A stretch of DNA of 64,000 nucleotides from Flavobacterium sp. WC2421 (GTDB lineage: Bacteria > Bacteroidota > Bacteroidia > Flavobacteriales > Flavobacteriaceae): contig NZ_CP162004.1 of NCBI RefSeq assembly GCF_040822115.1, positions 3,209,001 to 3,273,000 on the forward strand, written 5' to 3'. Below are positions 37,334 through 46,266 of the stretch, piece after piece. The first letter of the stretch is position 1. The number at the start of each line of letters is the position of its first letter. The notes below the pieces were generated by a model, which was given only the letters and a program-made list of their open reading frames with translations, was not told the origin of the DNA and made no database searches. The position numbers were made by a program, and so were the translations under genes.

Positions 37334-39367
37334 ATGAAATCAAAAAATATTTATAACGAGACACCATCTACTGCATGGTCTCTTACTAATAGTACCTTAA
37401 AAAGTATCGGAATTATTACTTTAGCTTGGTTGAGTTTTCAAACTTCAGTTCAAGCACAAGAGACTCTAGAAGCTAAGTATACAAAACCTTCATGGTATTT
37501 TGGTTTAGCTGGTGGTGCTAATTTTAATTTTTACAGAGGGTCAACACAGCAAATGAATGCTAGTTTTACTTCTCCTAAAACATTTCATGATGGATTTGGA
37601 GCTGGTCTTTTTATTGCACCACTTTTAGAATATCGTCCTGCTGATTCAAGATGGGGAGTTATGTTACAAGCTGGATATGACAATCGTAAGGGTAAATTTG
37701 ACCAAGTAGTTACAGCATGTGACTGTCCTGCGGATTTAAAAACGAACGTGAGTTATATTACAGTGGAGCCAAGTTTGCGTTTCGCTCCTTTCAAATCTAA
37801 TTTCTATATATATGGAGGTCCACGTTTGGCTTTCAATATGGATAAATCATTTACCTATCAATTAGGTATAAATCCTGCATATCCAGATCAAACAGCTAAT
37901 CCAGCTGTGAAAGGTGATTTTGACAATGTCAATAAAACGATTGTTTCTATGCAAATAGGAGCTGGATATGACATTCCACTTTCAACAGATAGTAACAAAA
38001 CGCAATTTGTATTGTCTCCTTTTGTTTCTTTCCAACCTTATTTTGGTCAAGATCCTCGTTCAACTGAAACTTGGAATATTACTACTGTAAGAGCTGGTGT
38101 TGCACTTAAATTTGGACAAGGCCAAAATATCCAACAGTCTACTGATATGGTAAAAGACGCCGAAGTGAAATTCTCTATTAATTCACCAAGTAATCTACCA
38201 GGTGAGTCTAGATATAATGAAATATTCCCACTTAGAAACTATGTGTATTTTAATGCCGGTTCAACTGAAATTCCAAACCGTTATGTTTTATTAACTAAAA
38301 ATCAGGTAAAAGATTTCAAAGAAGATCAATTAGAAGTTTATGCTCCTAAAAACTTGTCTGACCGTTCAAAACGACAAATGACTGTTTACTATAATATTTT
38401 GAATATTTTAGGTGATCGTATGCAAAAAAATCCTACATCAACAATTTCTTTAGTAGGGTCTTCAGAAAATGGTCCTACAGATGGATTAGTAATGGCAGAA
38501 TCTGTTAAAACGTATTTAGTAAATGTATTTGCAATTGATGCGTCAAGAATCATAACTAAAGGTCAAACAAAACCTAATATCCCTTCTTTACAACCAGGAG
38601 GAACATTAGAATTAGAACTTCTTAATGAAGGAGATCGTAGAGTATCAATTGAAAGTACTTCACCAGATTTATTGATGGAATTTCAAAACGGACCTGATGC
38701 CCAATTGAAACCAGTAAAAATTGTAGCACTACAAGAAGCACCAATTGAAAGCTATGTTACTTTTGATAATACAGGAGCTACTGAAGCTTTATCGTCATGG
38801 TCTTTACAAATTGCTGATGAACAAGGAAAAGTACAATCTTTTGGTCCATATACAGAAGATGTAGTTCGTATACCTGGTAAAGCAATCTTAGGTAACCGTG
38901 CAGAAGGGGATTACAATGTAAAAATGATTGGTCAATCAAAAAGCGGTAAAATTGTAGAGAAAGAAAGCCCTATACATGTTGTACTTTGGACACCAGCAAA
39001 AGTGGAAGAAGGAATTAGATACAGTATTATTTATGAGTTTAATAAAGCTAAAGCTATTTCAATTTATGAAAAATACCTTACTGATGTAATTACTCCAAAA
39101 ATTCCAGCTGGAGCAACCGTAATTATTCATGGACATACTGATATAATCGGTGAAGAAATTCACAATCAAGATTTGTCTTTAGCTCGCGCTAATGATGTGA
39201 AAAACATTATTGAAAGTGGTTTATCTAAAACTGGAAGAAATGATGTGAAATTTGAATTACATGGATTTGGAGAAGATGAAAACAAAGCTCCTTTTGAAAA
39301 TAAAACTCCAGAAGAACGTTCTTATAATAGAACTGTAATAATTGACATTATTCCAGCTACTAAATAA
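37334..39367 (+). CDS. outer-membrane protein: beta-barrel plus two OmpA-like regions
   Basis: A 677-residue protein with a long signal region ending VQAQ near residue 42. Residues about 50-260 read as an outer-membrane barrel (YFGLAGGANFNFYRG, YIYGGPRLAFNM, GAGYDIPL). A first OmpA-like alpha/beta region follows around 295-425 (VYFNAGSTEIPNRY, ISLVGSSENG), and a clear OmpA domain ends the protein (VIIHGHTDIIGEEIHN, LSLARANDVKNII). OmpA domains bind peptidoglycan, so it should tie the outer membrane to the wall. It is probably co-transcribed with the Ig-DUF3494 gene and may anchor or present it. Confidence 0.9.
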   Translation: MKSKNIYNETPSTAWSLTNSTLKSIGIITLAWLSFQTSVQAQETLEAKYTKPSWYFGLAGGANFNFYRGSTQQMNASFTSPKTFHDGFGAGLFIAPLLEYRPADSRWGVMLQAGYDNRKGKFDQVVTACDCPADLKTNVSYITVEPSLRFAPFKSNFYIYGGPRLAFNMDKSFTYQLGINPAYPDQTANPAVKGDFDNVNKTIVSMQIGAGYDIPLSTDSNKTQFVLSPFVSFQPYFGQDPRSTETWNITTVRAGVALKFGQGQNIQQSTDMVKDAEVKFSINSPSNLPGESRYNEIFPLRNYVYFNAGSTEIPNRYVLLTKNQVKDFKEDQLEVYAPKNLSDRSKRQMTVYYNILNILGDRMQKNPTSTISLVGSSENGPTDGLVMAESVKTYLVNVFAIDASRIITKGQTKPNIPSLQPGGTLELELLNEGDRRVSIESTSPDLLMEFQNGPDAQLKPVKIVALQEAPIESYVTFDNTGATEALSSWSLQIADEQGKVQSFGPYTEDVVRIPGKAILGNRAEGDYNVKMIGQSKSGKIVEKESPIHVVLWTPAKVEEGIRYSIIYEFNKAKAISIYEKYLTDVITPKIPAGATVIIHGHTDIIGEEIHNQDLSLARANDVKNIIESGLSKTGRNDVKFELHGFGEDENKAPFENKTPEERSYNRTVIIDIIPATK

Positions 39368-39395
39368 AAGAGTAGCGAAGATACTTATATCATTC

Positions 39396-39437
39396 AAAAA
39401 AGAGGATAGAAACTTAAAAGTCTATCCTCTTTTTTTG
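39396..39437 (+). terminator. terminator after the OmpA gene
   Basis: AGAGGATAGA (39401-39410) pairs with TCTATCCTCT (39421-39430), extended by A/T pairs and ending in seven T. Confidence 0.9.
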
Positions 39438-39537
39438 TGTTCTATTTTTATTTGATAATCAACTAAAATATAATTAAAGCCAATATTCATGCTATGAAAA
39501 TTTTAATTCTATAATAATTTAAATCAATAAATATAAT

Positions 39538-39545
39538 TATCTTTA
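39538..39545 (+). promoter_or_regulatory. possible -7 element before the old yellow enzyme gene
   Basis: TATCTTTA, one mismatch from TAnnTTTG, ends 24 nt before the ATG. There is no clear -33 element. Confidence 0.35.
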
Positions 39546-39569
39546 TATCAACAATTTAACAATAATATC

Positions 39570-40658
39570 ATGAGAGAAAATCTATTATACACCCCTATAA
39601 AAATTGGCTCAATCGAATTAAAAAATCGAATTGTTATGGCCCCAATGACTCGATGCAGAGCATTAAAAAATATTCCCAATGAACTTATGTGCGAATATTA
39701 TAAGCAACGTTCAACTGCAGGATTGATCATAACTGAAGGAACATCACCTTCTCCAAACGGTCTAGGTTATGCCAGAATTCCAGGGATATTTAGTGAAAAA
39801 CAAGTTGAGGCCTGGAAAAAAATCACAGAAACAATTCATAAAAATAAAGGCAAAATAATTGTTCAATTAATGCACTCAGGAAGAATAAGTCACCCCCTTA
39901 ATATGCCTGTAGGTTCAAAAATACTGGCACCCTCAGCCGTTAAAGCAAGTGGGCAAATGTGGACTGACTTAAAAGATTTTCAAGACTTTGAAACCCCAGC
40001 TGAAATGACTTTACAAGATATAATCCATGCAAAAACCGAATTTATTTGTGCTGCTGAAAATGCCCTATTTGCTCATTTTGACGGAGTAGAATTACATGCT
40101 GCCAATGGGTACTTATTAGAAGAATTTCTTTCACCTATCACCAATACTCGTACTGATAATTATGGTGGGAGTATTGAAAACCGATGTCGTTTTGTACTCG
40201 AAGTAACCAAAGCAGTAGCACAAACAATTGGAAAAGACAAAACAGGAATTCGTTTATCTCCTTATGGTGTCGCAAGTGACATGCCTCATTATCCCGAAAT
40301 TAATCCGACTTACGATTACTTATCTAAAGAACTTAACAAACTTGACATTGCTTATATCCATTTAGTAGATCATTCTGCAATGGGAGCACCTCCTGTTCCT
40401 TTAGAAATTAAAAAAATGATTCGTGAAAATTTTAAAAATGCTATAATACTTTGTGGTGGATTTAATACTGAAACAGCCGAAGAAGCTATTGAAAGTGGTC
40501 TAGCTGATGGTATTGCTTTTGGTAGACCATTCATTGTTAACCCTGATCTTGTGGATCGACTTAAAAATAATTGGCCCATTTCTGAGGATCTAGATATGGA
40601 TCTATTCTATACTGCCGATGAAAAAGGATATACTGATTACCCATTTTATACCTCTTGA
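39570..40658 (+). CDS. alkene reductase, old yellow enzyme family
   Basis: An FMN-dependent NAD(P)H oxidoreductase of 362 residues that reduces activated C=C bonds or nitro groups. Seen: the start LYTPIKIGSIELKNRIVMAP with MTRCRA, the substrate-site ELHAANGYLLEEFLSP near residue 173, SPITNTRTDNYGGSIENR, and the FMN-phosphate site LADGIAFGRPFIVNPDL near residue 309. These are all characteristic of the NemA/OYE class. It precedes the aldolase gene by 25 bp and may share its transcript. The substrate is unknown. Confidence 0.93.
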   Translation: MRENLLYTPIKIGSIELKNRIVMAPMTRCRALKNIPNELMCEYYKQRSTAGLIITEGTSPSPNGLGYARIPGIFSEKQVEAWKKITETIHKNKGKIIVQLMHSGRISHPLNMPVGSKILAPSAVKASGQMWTDLKDFQDFETPAEMTLQDIIHAKTEFICAAENALFAHFDGVELHAANGYLLEEFLSPITNTRTDNYGGSIENRCRFVLEVTKAVAQTIGKDKTGIRLSPYGVASDMPHYPEINPTYDYLSKELNKLDIAYIHLVDHSAMGAPPVPLEIKKMIRENFKNAIILCGGFNTETAEEAIESGLADGIAFGRPFIVNPDLVDRLKNNWPISEDLDMDLFYTADEKGYTDYPFYTS

Positions 40659-40683
40659 AAATAATACTTAATTTATTAAAATC

Positions 40684-41745
40684 ATGATGAAAGATATATT
40701 CCAATTATTAGATTTATTAGGTAATGATAAAGAGAACTTGTTGAATCATGTCTGTAAAACAATTGTCAAGAATCAAATCCAATTACCCAATAAAGATAGT
40801 GTTGATTTATTTTTAAACAGCAACCGAAATGGACAATCCATTAGAAGTTTAAACCAACTTTATCAAAATGGAAATCTTTCTGCAACTGGTTACCTATCAA
40901 TTTTACCAGTTGATCAGGGAGTCGAGCATACTGCTGGTAGTTCCTTTTCTCCAAATCCAATTTATTTTGACCCAGAAAATATAATAAAATTAGCATTAGA
41001 AGCTGGTTGCAATGCAGTTGCTTCGACTATGGGCGGTTTAGCATTGCTTTCTAGAAAATATGCACATAAAATTCCTTTTATAGTAAAAATAAATCATAAT
41101 GAATTAATGACGTACCCAAATAAATACGATCAAATTATGTTTGCCAGTGTACGTGATGCATGGAATATGGGAGCTATTGCTGTAGGTGCTACTGTTTATT
41201 TTGGATCAGCTGAGTCAGACAGACAAATCATAGAAGTCGCACATGCATTTGAAGAAGCACATAATTTAGGTATGGCAACTATACTTTGGTGCTACACCCG
41301 AAACACTGCATTCACAAAAGACAATATCGATTACAATACTGCTGCAGATATTACGGGACAAGCCAATTATCTGGGAGTCAAATTACAAGCAGACATTATT
41401 AAACAAAAGTTGCCTACTAATAATGGTGGCTTTACTGCTTTAAAATTTGGCAAAACTAATCCAGATATGTATACTAAACTTTCAAGTGAGCATCCTATTG
41501 ATCTCTGTCGGTATCAAGTTCTAAATTGTTATTCAGGTCGTATTGCAATGATCAGTTCTGGCGGAGAATCAAAAGGTAAAACTGACTTTGCAGAAGCGGT
41601 AAGAACAGCAGTAATAAATAAAAGAGCAGGAGGTTCTGGAGTGATAATGGGGCGAAAATCTTTTCAACGCTCTTTTAGTGAAGGCGTAGCGCTTATAAAC
41701 TCAGTTCAAAAAATTTATTTGGCAAAAGAAATAACAATTGCTTAA
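40684..41745 (+). CDS. class I fructose-bisphosphate aldolase (DhnA/FbaB type)
   Basis: A Schiff-base aldolase of 353 residues that interconverts fructose 1,6-bisphosphate with the two triose phosphates. Seen: LSILPVDQGVEHTAGSSF near residue 76, NAVASTMGGLALLSRKYA near residue 110, the PFIVKINHNEL strand, and the active-site region GVKLQADIIKQKLP near residue 233, which holds the Schiff-base lysine in this family. The glycine-rich phosphate loop SGGESKGK and GGSGVIMGRKSFQR lie near the end. An ATG pair at the start leaves a one-codon doubt. Confidence 0.92.
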   Translation: MMKDIFQLLDLLGNDKENLLNHVCKTIVKNQIQLPNKDSVDLFLNSNRNGQSIRSLNQLYQNGNLSATGYLSILPVDQGVEHTAGSSFSPNPIYFDPENIIKLALEAGCNAVASTMGGLALLSRKYAHKIPFIVKINHNELMTYPNKYDQIMFASVRDAWNMGAIAVGATVYFGSAESDRQIIEVAHAFEEAHNLGMATILWCYTRNTAFTKDNIDYNTAADITGQANYLGVKLQADIIKQKLPTNNGGFTALKFGKTNPDMYTKLSSEHPIDLCRYQVLNCYSGRIAMISSGGESKGKTDFAEAVRTAVINKRAGGSGVIMGRKSFQRSFSEGVALINSVQKIYLAKEITIA

Positions 41746-41889
41746 TTGTGCTATAATAGTAAATCAGTGAAAATTAATCGAAATCATTAAAAAAATTAAA
41801 TTAAAAAATCAAATTCATTTTTACTTATTGATTATAAAATTAATTCTTAACAAATAAATTATTATTTTTACTGTTCATTAATTATAAAT

Positions 41890-42372
41890 ATGACCGAAAA
41901 CGAAAAAACACTAACCAAATTCTATTCTGCTTTTTCTAATGCTGATGCTTCAACAATGTGTGAATGTTATCATCCAGATATTAAATTTAGAGATCCTGTT
42001 TTTGGACCATTAAAAGGAAACAGAGTCTGTGACATGTGGAAAATGCTTACTGAAAAAAGCAAAGGAAACTTAATAATCGAATTTTCACATATAGAAGCTA
42101 ATGAATATTTAGGTAGTGCAAAATGGGTAGCTACTTATAATTTTAGCAAAACGAATCGGAAAGTTATAAATCAAGTTAGTTCTCAATTTCATTTTAAAAA
42201 TGGCTTAATTATTAAGCATACTGATGATTTTGATATTTGGAAATGGTCAAAACAAGCTTTTGGTATTACTGGAGTTTTATTTGGTTGGACTGGTTTTATG
42301 CAAAAAAAAATTCACGAAAAAGCACTTTTATCACTCAAGAATTATCAAAAAAAAATAACTAATGATAATTAA
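41890..42372 (+). CDS. NTF2-like (SnoaL-type) protein
   Basis: A 160-residue protein with the cone-shaped NTF2-like fold: the N-terminal helix LTKFYSAFSNADASTMCECY, then DIKFRDPVFGPLKG, and late strands FHFKNGLIIKHTDDFDIWKW. Proteins of this type can be small isomerases, dehydratases or binding proteins, and sequence alone does not decide. It overlaps the DinB-like gene by 11 bp, so the two are translated together. Confidence 0.85.
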   Translation: MTENEKTLTKFYSAFSNADASTMCECYHPDIKFRDPVFGPLKGNRVCDMWKMLTEKSKGNLIIEFSHIEANEYLGSAKWVATYNFSKTNRKVINQVSSQFHFKNGLIIKHTDDFDIWKWSKQAFGITGVLFGWTGFMQKKIHEKALLSLKNYQKKITNDN

Positions 42373-42808
42373 TACTTTAAAAACGATATTTAAACGAGAT
42401 CTTAATCAGTTAAAAACTGAAATTGATCTGTATCAAAATGAAAGTAAAATATGGCAGGTAGAAAATGGAATATCAAACTCTGCCGGAAATTTATGCCTTC
42501 ACTTAATAGGAAATCTTAACACCTATATTGGAACCGTTTTTGGGAAAACAGACTATATCCGAAACAGATCTCTTGAATTTTCATTAAGGAATATTCCAAA
42601 ATCCGAATTGTTACAAAAAATCGATGCCACACTACTTGTAGTCGAGGAAGCCTTAAATGCAATAAAAGAAGATGATTTAAAAATGGACTATCCAATGTTA
42701 GTATTCGAAAACAAAACAACAACTGAGTTTATGCTTATCCATTTGACTACGCACCTAGCTTATCATCTTGGACAAATAAATTACCATCGCCGTTTATTAA
42801 ATGAATAA
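42362..42808 (+). CDS. DinB-like protein (DUF1572 type)
   Basis: A 148-residue protein of the DinB/YfiT four-helix fold. Its N-terminal helix is RDLNQLKTEIDLYQNESKIW, a central NLCLHLIGNLNTYIG carries the first histidine, and HLTTHLAYHLGQINYHRRLL holds the other metal-binding histidines. Some relatives use thiol cofactors as transferases; the role here is unknown. It starts within the end of the NTF2-like gene. Confidence 0.87.
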   Translation: MIINTLKTIFKRDLNQLKTEIDLYQNESKIWQVENGISNSAGNLCLHLIGNLNTYIGTVFGKTDYIRNRSLEFSLRNIPKSELLQKIDATLLVVEEALNAIKEDDLKMDYPMLVFENKTTTEFMLIHLTTHLAYHLGQINYHRRLLNE

Positions 42809-42865
42809 GATAGCTTTTGCAAAATAGATAGAAGAAATTCAATCTATATCATTTTTTTTAAGTTA

Positions 42866-43030
42866 CTAATTCTCTCCTATTTTTTTTTCATGCTTCTGCT
42901 GTAGATAACTCCCCATTTTCATACTCCTTTTCAACATTTCCAAAAGAGATTCCCTTTCTTTAAATTTATCGGTATTGGATTTACCAAAAAAACAATATTT
43001 GCAACCATAGAATCCAAATCATTCACACAT
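42866..43030 (-). pseudogene. possible small cysteine-containing gene with an early stop
   Basis: On the minus strand an ATG at 43030 gives MCE then an in-frame TGA. The same frame continues without a break for 50 codons to TAG (42866-42868), reading FGFYGCKYCFFGKS near its start and MLKRSMKMGSYLQQKHEKKI near its end. The CxxC motif and basic helix look like a real small protein, but no good start codon lies after the TGA. It could be a small pseudogene or a chance frame. It is the only structure I see in the gap 42809-43142. Confidence 0.35.
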
Positions 43031-43142
43031 TCCAATAATTAATATTATTAAGATATTTGCTGTTATGTTTGAATTAAAACACATAAATATTTTTTAACCC
43101 AAACCCAATTTAACTTATTTATGTAATTTATAAACAGTACAA

Positions 43143-43424
43143 TTATTCACCATGACCGTTTTTCAAATCAATAGAATCCATTTCCATACTATTACCAATT
43201 ATCATCTTTTGATTGCCAATAATATGTGTTGCATTTTTTTTATTTTTTATAACAGATTTGAATTGCCTCACCAGCGGTTTATCTTCACTTATCGTTTTAA
43301 AAATTTCTTTTTGTTGAAGGGAATCATTTAACGATATCTTTACAGGCTGTTTTTGTGCATTTACTTGGATACTAGTAAAAAGTACTAAAGCAACTAACCA
43401 TTTAAGTTTTAGAATAGGTTTCAT
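43143..43424 (-). CDS. small exported protein of unknown function
   Basis: A 93-residue minus-strand protein with a signal peptide (residues 1-22, ending VNAQ). The mature 70 residues are polar, with QPVKISLNDSLQQKEIF and IIGNQKMIIGNSMEMDS. No domain is recognised. It lies alone between plus-strand genes, so it needs its own promoter. The signal peptide and clean start support a real gene. Confidence 0.65.
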   Translation of the reverse strand: MKPILKLKWLVALVLFTSIQVNAQKQPVKISLNDSLQQKEIFKTISEDKPLVRQFKSVIKNKKNATHIIGNQKMIIGNSMEMDSIDLKNGHGE

Positions 43425-43592
43425 ATTATCAATTTTTACGATTCATTTTACGCTATTTAAAGGTAAAGAATTAAAAATTAAAAAAATACTCAAACTACTA
43501 TAAATCAGTAACTTAAAATTACAAAAAAAATAAACGATCTCAAAAATACTTTTCATTTCTCATTTATAATAAATTCGTAATTTATATTCTAA

Positions 43593-43623
43593 TTTGGCAA
43601 TCTATTACAAATGATTATCTTGC
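43593..43623 (+). promoter_or_regulatory. promoter of the permease/MscS/antiporter operon
   Basis: TTTG (43593-43596), 19 nt, then TATCTTGC (43616-43623), one mismatch from TAnnTTTG. The ATG follows at 43668. Confidence 0.55.
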
Positions 43624-43667
43624 GAGCAATATCCAAAAACAATTATTGAGCTAAATCTAAAAAAATA

Positions 43668-45410
43668 ATGAAAAAAGTATTACATAAAAAATTAAATGAA
43701 CTACAAGCAACCGCTATTTGCGGAAATGATATTAGCTCATCTTGTCTTTACGTATCGGCACTTACAATTATGTATGCAGGGCAATATGCTTGGATTTCAT
43801 TATTATTAGTTGCAGTTGTATTATTTTTATTCCGAAAAATATATGGTGAAGTTGTTGGTGCCATACCTCTAAACGGTGGTGCTTATAATGTATTATTAAA
43901 TACTTCTTCAAAAAGACTAGCTTCGCTTGCTGCTACTTTAACGGTATTATCATATATGGCGACAGCTGTTATATCGGCATCTGAAGGAATGCATTATCTT
44001 CACGGCATTGCACCAGGAATAAATGTAGCCATCGCAACAGTTGTTGTTCTGCTTGCATTTACTGGATTAGCTATTTTAGGAATTGGTGAATCAGCGATTG
44101 TGGCTGTTGTCATTTTTATTATTCATTTATCAACCTTAAGTATATTAGTCCTAGCGTCTTCTTGGTTTATTTTTTCCAATGGATTAGACACATTTCACAT
44201 CAACTGGAGTCTGCCTGTAACTTCAGGAGGAATCATAAATGCTTTATTCTTAGGGTTTTCCGCAGCAATGTTAGGTATTTCAGGTTTTGAAAGTTCAGCT
44301 AATTTTGTTGAAGAACAAGAGCATGGTGTTTTTCCAAAAACACTTCGCAATATGTGGGCTATAGTAAGTTTTTTCAATCCAGTTATAGCATTATTATTAA
44401 TTTGTATTATCCCCCTTGCGCAAGTTGGAGAACATCAAGAGTCATTATTAGCTTATTTAGGACACACAACTGGTGGATCTTGGTTAGCTTATCTTATCTC
44501 TATAGATGCTGTTCTAGTGCTTTGTGGTGCTGTTTTAACATCATTTGTAGGAGTTTCAGGTTTATTAAATCGTATGACTTTAGACCGTATTTTACCCAAC
44601 TACTTTTTAAAACAAAATAAGCGTGGTTCTAATTATAGAATAATCATCAGCTTCTTAATATTATGTGTATCCGTTTTATTCGTTACAGCAGGTAATCTTA
44701 TTGCATTAGCTGGAGTTTACACCTTCTCGTTCTTAGCGGTAATGGGATTATTTGGAATTGGAAATTTATTATTAAAATTCAAACGTAAAAAATTACCAAG
44801 ACCAGAAAAAGCAAGAGGAATTGCAGTAGTTTTTGCAGTTTCACTTATCATAGCTGCCTTTATAGGAAATGTTCAATTAAATGTAGACTCTTTCTACACT
44901 TTTATTAAATACTTAATTCCAGCTTTACTTTTTGTCTCAATTATGCTCAACCGATCTTTTCTTATAAAAGTATTGATTGAAGCTTTAGAATATTTTTACA
45001 AACCATTACGAAGAATGGTTATTTTCAGTAATCGTTATTTATTGAAAATGAATTTAAAAATCAATTCACAAGAACTTGTGTTTTTCACAAAAGGGGATGA
45101 CGTCGCTATCATAAATAAGGTAATGCAATACGTTCAAAATAACGAAACCACTAAAAAATTAAAAATTGTCAATGTAAAAAGTGAAGGGGAAAATAACGAT
45201 TTACTTATAAAAGATCTTAAAGTATTAGATCGCGCCTATCCTGAAATTGATATCGAATTTATTGAACTAGAAGGTGTTTTTGGTCCTGAAATCATCGATG
45301 AACTATCAAATAAATGGAAAATTCCAAAAAACTTTATGTTTATTGGTTCTCCAGGAAATCGTTTCTCTTATAGAGTATCTGAACTTGGTGGTGTACGTTT
45401 AATTATGTAA
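43668..45410 (+). CDS. APC-superfamily amino acid permease with a soluble C-terminal domain
   Basis: A 580-residue transporter with about twelve hydrophobic helices in the first 430 residues. The opening ATAICGNDISSSCLYVSAL and the VGAIPLNGGAYNVLL segment near residue 64 are typical of APC permeases. ISGFESSANFVEEQ near residue 204 matches the helix-6 region. The last 130 residues are soluble alpha/beta (LVFFTKGDDVAIINKVMQYV) and may be regulatory. It heads a run of four membrane genes on one strand with gaps of 2-40 bp. The substrate is unknown. Confidence 0.9.
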   Translation: MKKVLHKKLNELQATAICGNDISSSCLYVSALTIMYAGQYAWISLLLVAVVLFLFRKIYGEVVGAIPLNGGAYNVLLNTSSKRLASLAATLTVLSYMATAVISASEGMHYLHGIAPGINVAIATVVVLLAFTGLAILGIGESAIVAVVIFIIHLSTLSILVLASSWFIFSNGLDTFHINWSLPVTSGGIINALFLGFSAAMLGISGFESSANFVEEQEHGVFPKTLRNMWAIVSFFNPVIALLLICIIPLAQVGEHQESLLAYLGHTTGGSWLAYLISIDAVLVLCGAVLTSFVGVSGLLNRMTLDRILPNYFLKQNKRGSNYRIIISFLILCVSVLFVTAGNLIALAGVYTFSFLAVMGLFGIGNLLLKFKRKKLPRPEKARGIAVVFAVSLIIAAFIGNVQLNVDSFYTFIKYLIPALLFVSIMLNRSFLIKVLIEALEYFYKPLRRMVIFSNRYLLKMNLKINSQELVFFTKGDDVAIINKVMQYVQNNETTKKLKIVNVKSEGENNDLLIKDLKVLDRAYPEIDIEFIELEGVFGPEIIDELSNKWKIPKNFMFIGSPGNRFSYRVSELGGVRLIM

Positions 45411-45450
45411 TTTTAATATTCTCTTATTTAATTCTCTCAATAACAATGCA

Positions 45451-46260
45451 ATGAAAGAACTATTAAACTATACTCTTTTTCAAGATGGAGAATTCAATAT
45501 TAAGATTATTAGCATTATAAAGCTATTCGTCTTTCTTATCGTAACGGGTCTTCTTTTGAAAATTATTAAAAAAACAATTTACAAAGTTGACAAAATTGAC
45601 GAAGCTAAAAAATATTCCATTTACAGTTTAGTCAGATATTTAATTATTGTAATTTCGATTATTACTGGTTTACAACTATTTGGATTTAATTTATCGGTAC
45701 TAGTAGCAGGTTCAGCAGCATTATTAGTTGGGATTGGTTTGGGATTACAAAACCTATTTAGTGATTTTGTTTCTGGAATTATACTCTTGGTTGACTCTTC
45801 AGTTAAGGTAAATGATGTTATAGAAGCTGACGGATTAATATGTATTGTAAAGGAAATCAACTTAAGAACAACCACCGTTTTAACGCGAGATGATAAATAC
45901 ATTATCCTACCTAATTCTAATTTAACAAAAAATCAGTTAATAAACTGGACACATAATGATCTCTCGTCAAGGTTTGACGTCAATATAGGTGTAGATTATT
46001 CATCGGATATAAAACAAGTAATGCAAGTACTTAAGGAAGCTGTTGATAGTCAAAACGGTGTACTTAAGGAACCAAATCCTTTTGTTCGATTTACTGATTT
46101 TGGTGATTCATCACTAAATTTTTCTGTTATTTTCTGGTCTGAAGATGTTTTTAGAGTCGAAAGTATAAAAAGTGAAATGAGGATCAAAATATTTGAATTA
46201 TTTAAAGAAAATAATATCATCATTCCTTTTCCTCAAAGAGTAATACACATCAACAAATAG
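45451..46260 (+). CDS. MscS-family mechanosensitive channel (first)
   Basis: A 269-residue small-conductance mechanosensitive channel. Three hydrophobic helices lie in the first 110 residues. The pore-lining helix and the start of the beta domain read VAGSAALLVGIGLGLQNLFS and GIILLVDSSVKVNDVIE near residues 85-125, and the alpha/beta end is complete. These channels open when membrane tension rises and release solutes. A second MscS gene begins 6 bp after its stop. Confidence 0.93.
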   Translation: MKELLNYTLFQDGEFNIKIISIIKLFVFLIVTGLLLKIIKKTIYKVDKIDEAKKYSIYSLVRYLIIVISIITGLQLFGFNLSVLVAGSAALLVGIGLGLQNLFSDFVSGIILLVDSSVKVNDVIEADGLICIVKEINLRTTTVLTRDDKYIILPNSNLTKNQLINWTHNDLSSRFDVNIGVDYSSDIKQVMQVLKEAVDSQNGVLKEPNPFVRFTDFGDSSLNFSVIFWSEDVFRVESIKSEMRIKIFELFKENNIIIPFPQRVIHINK

Positions 46261-46266
46261 ACAAAA

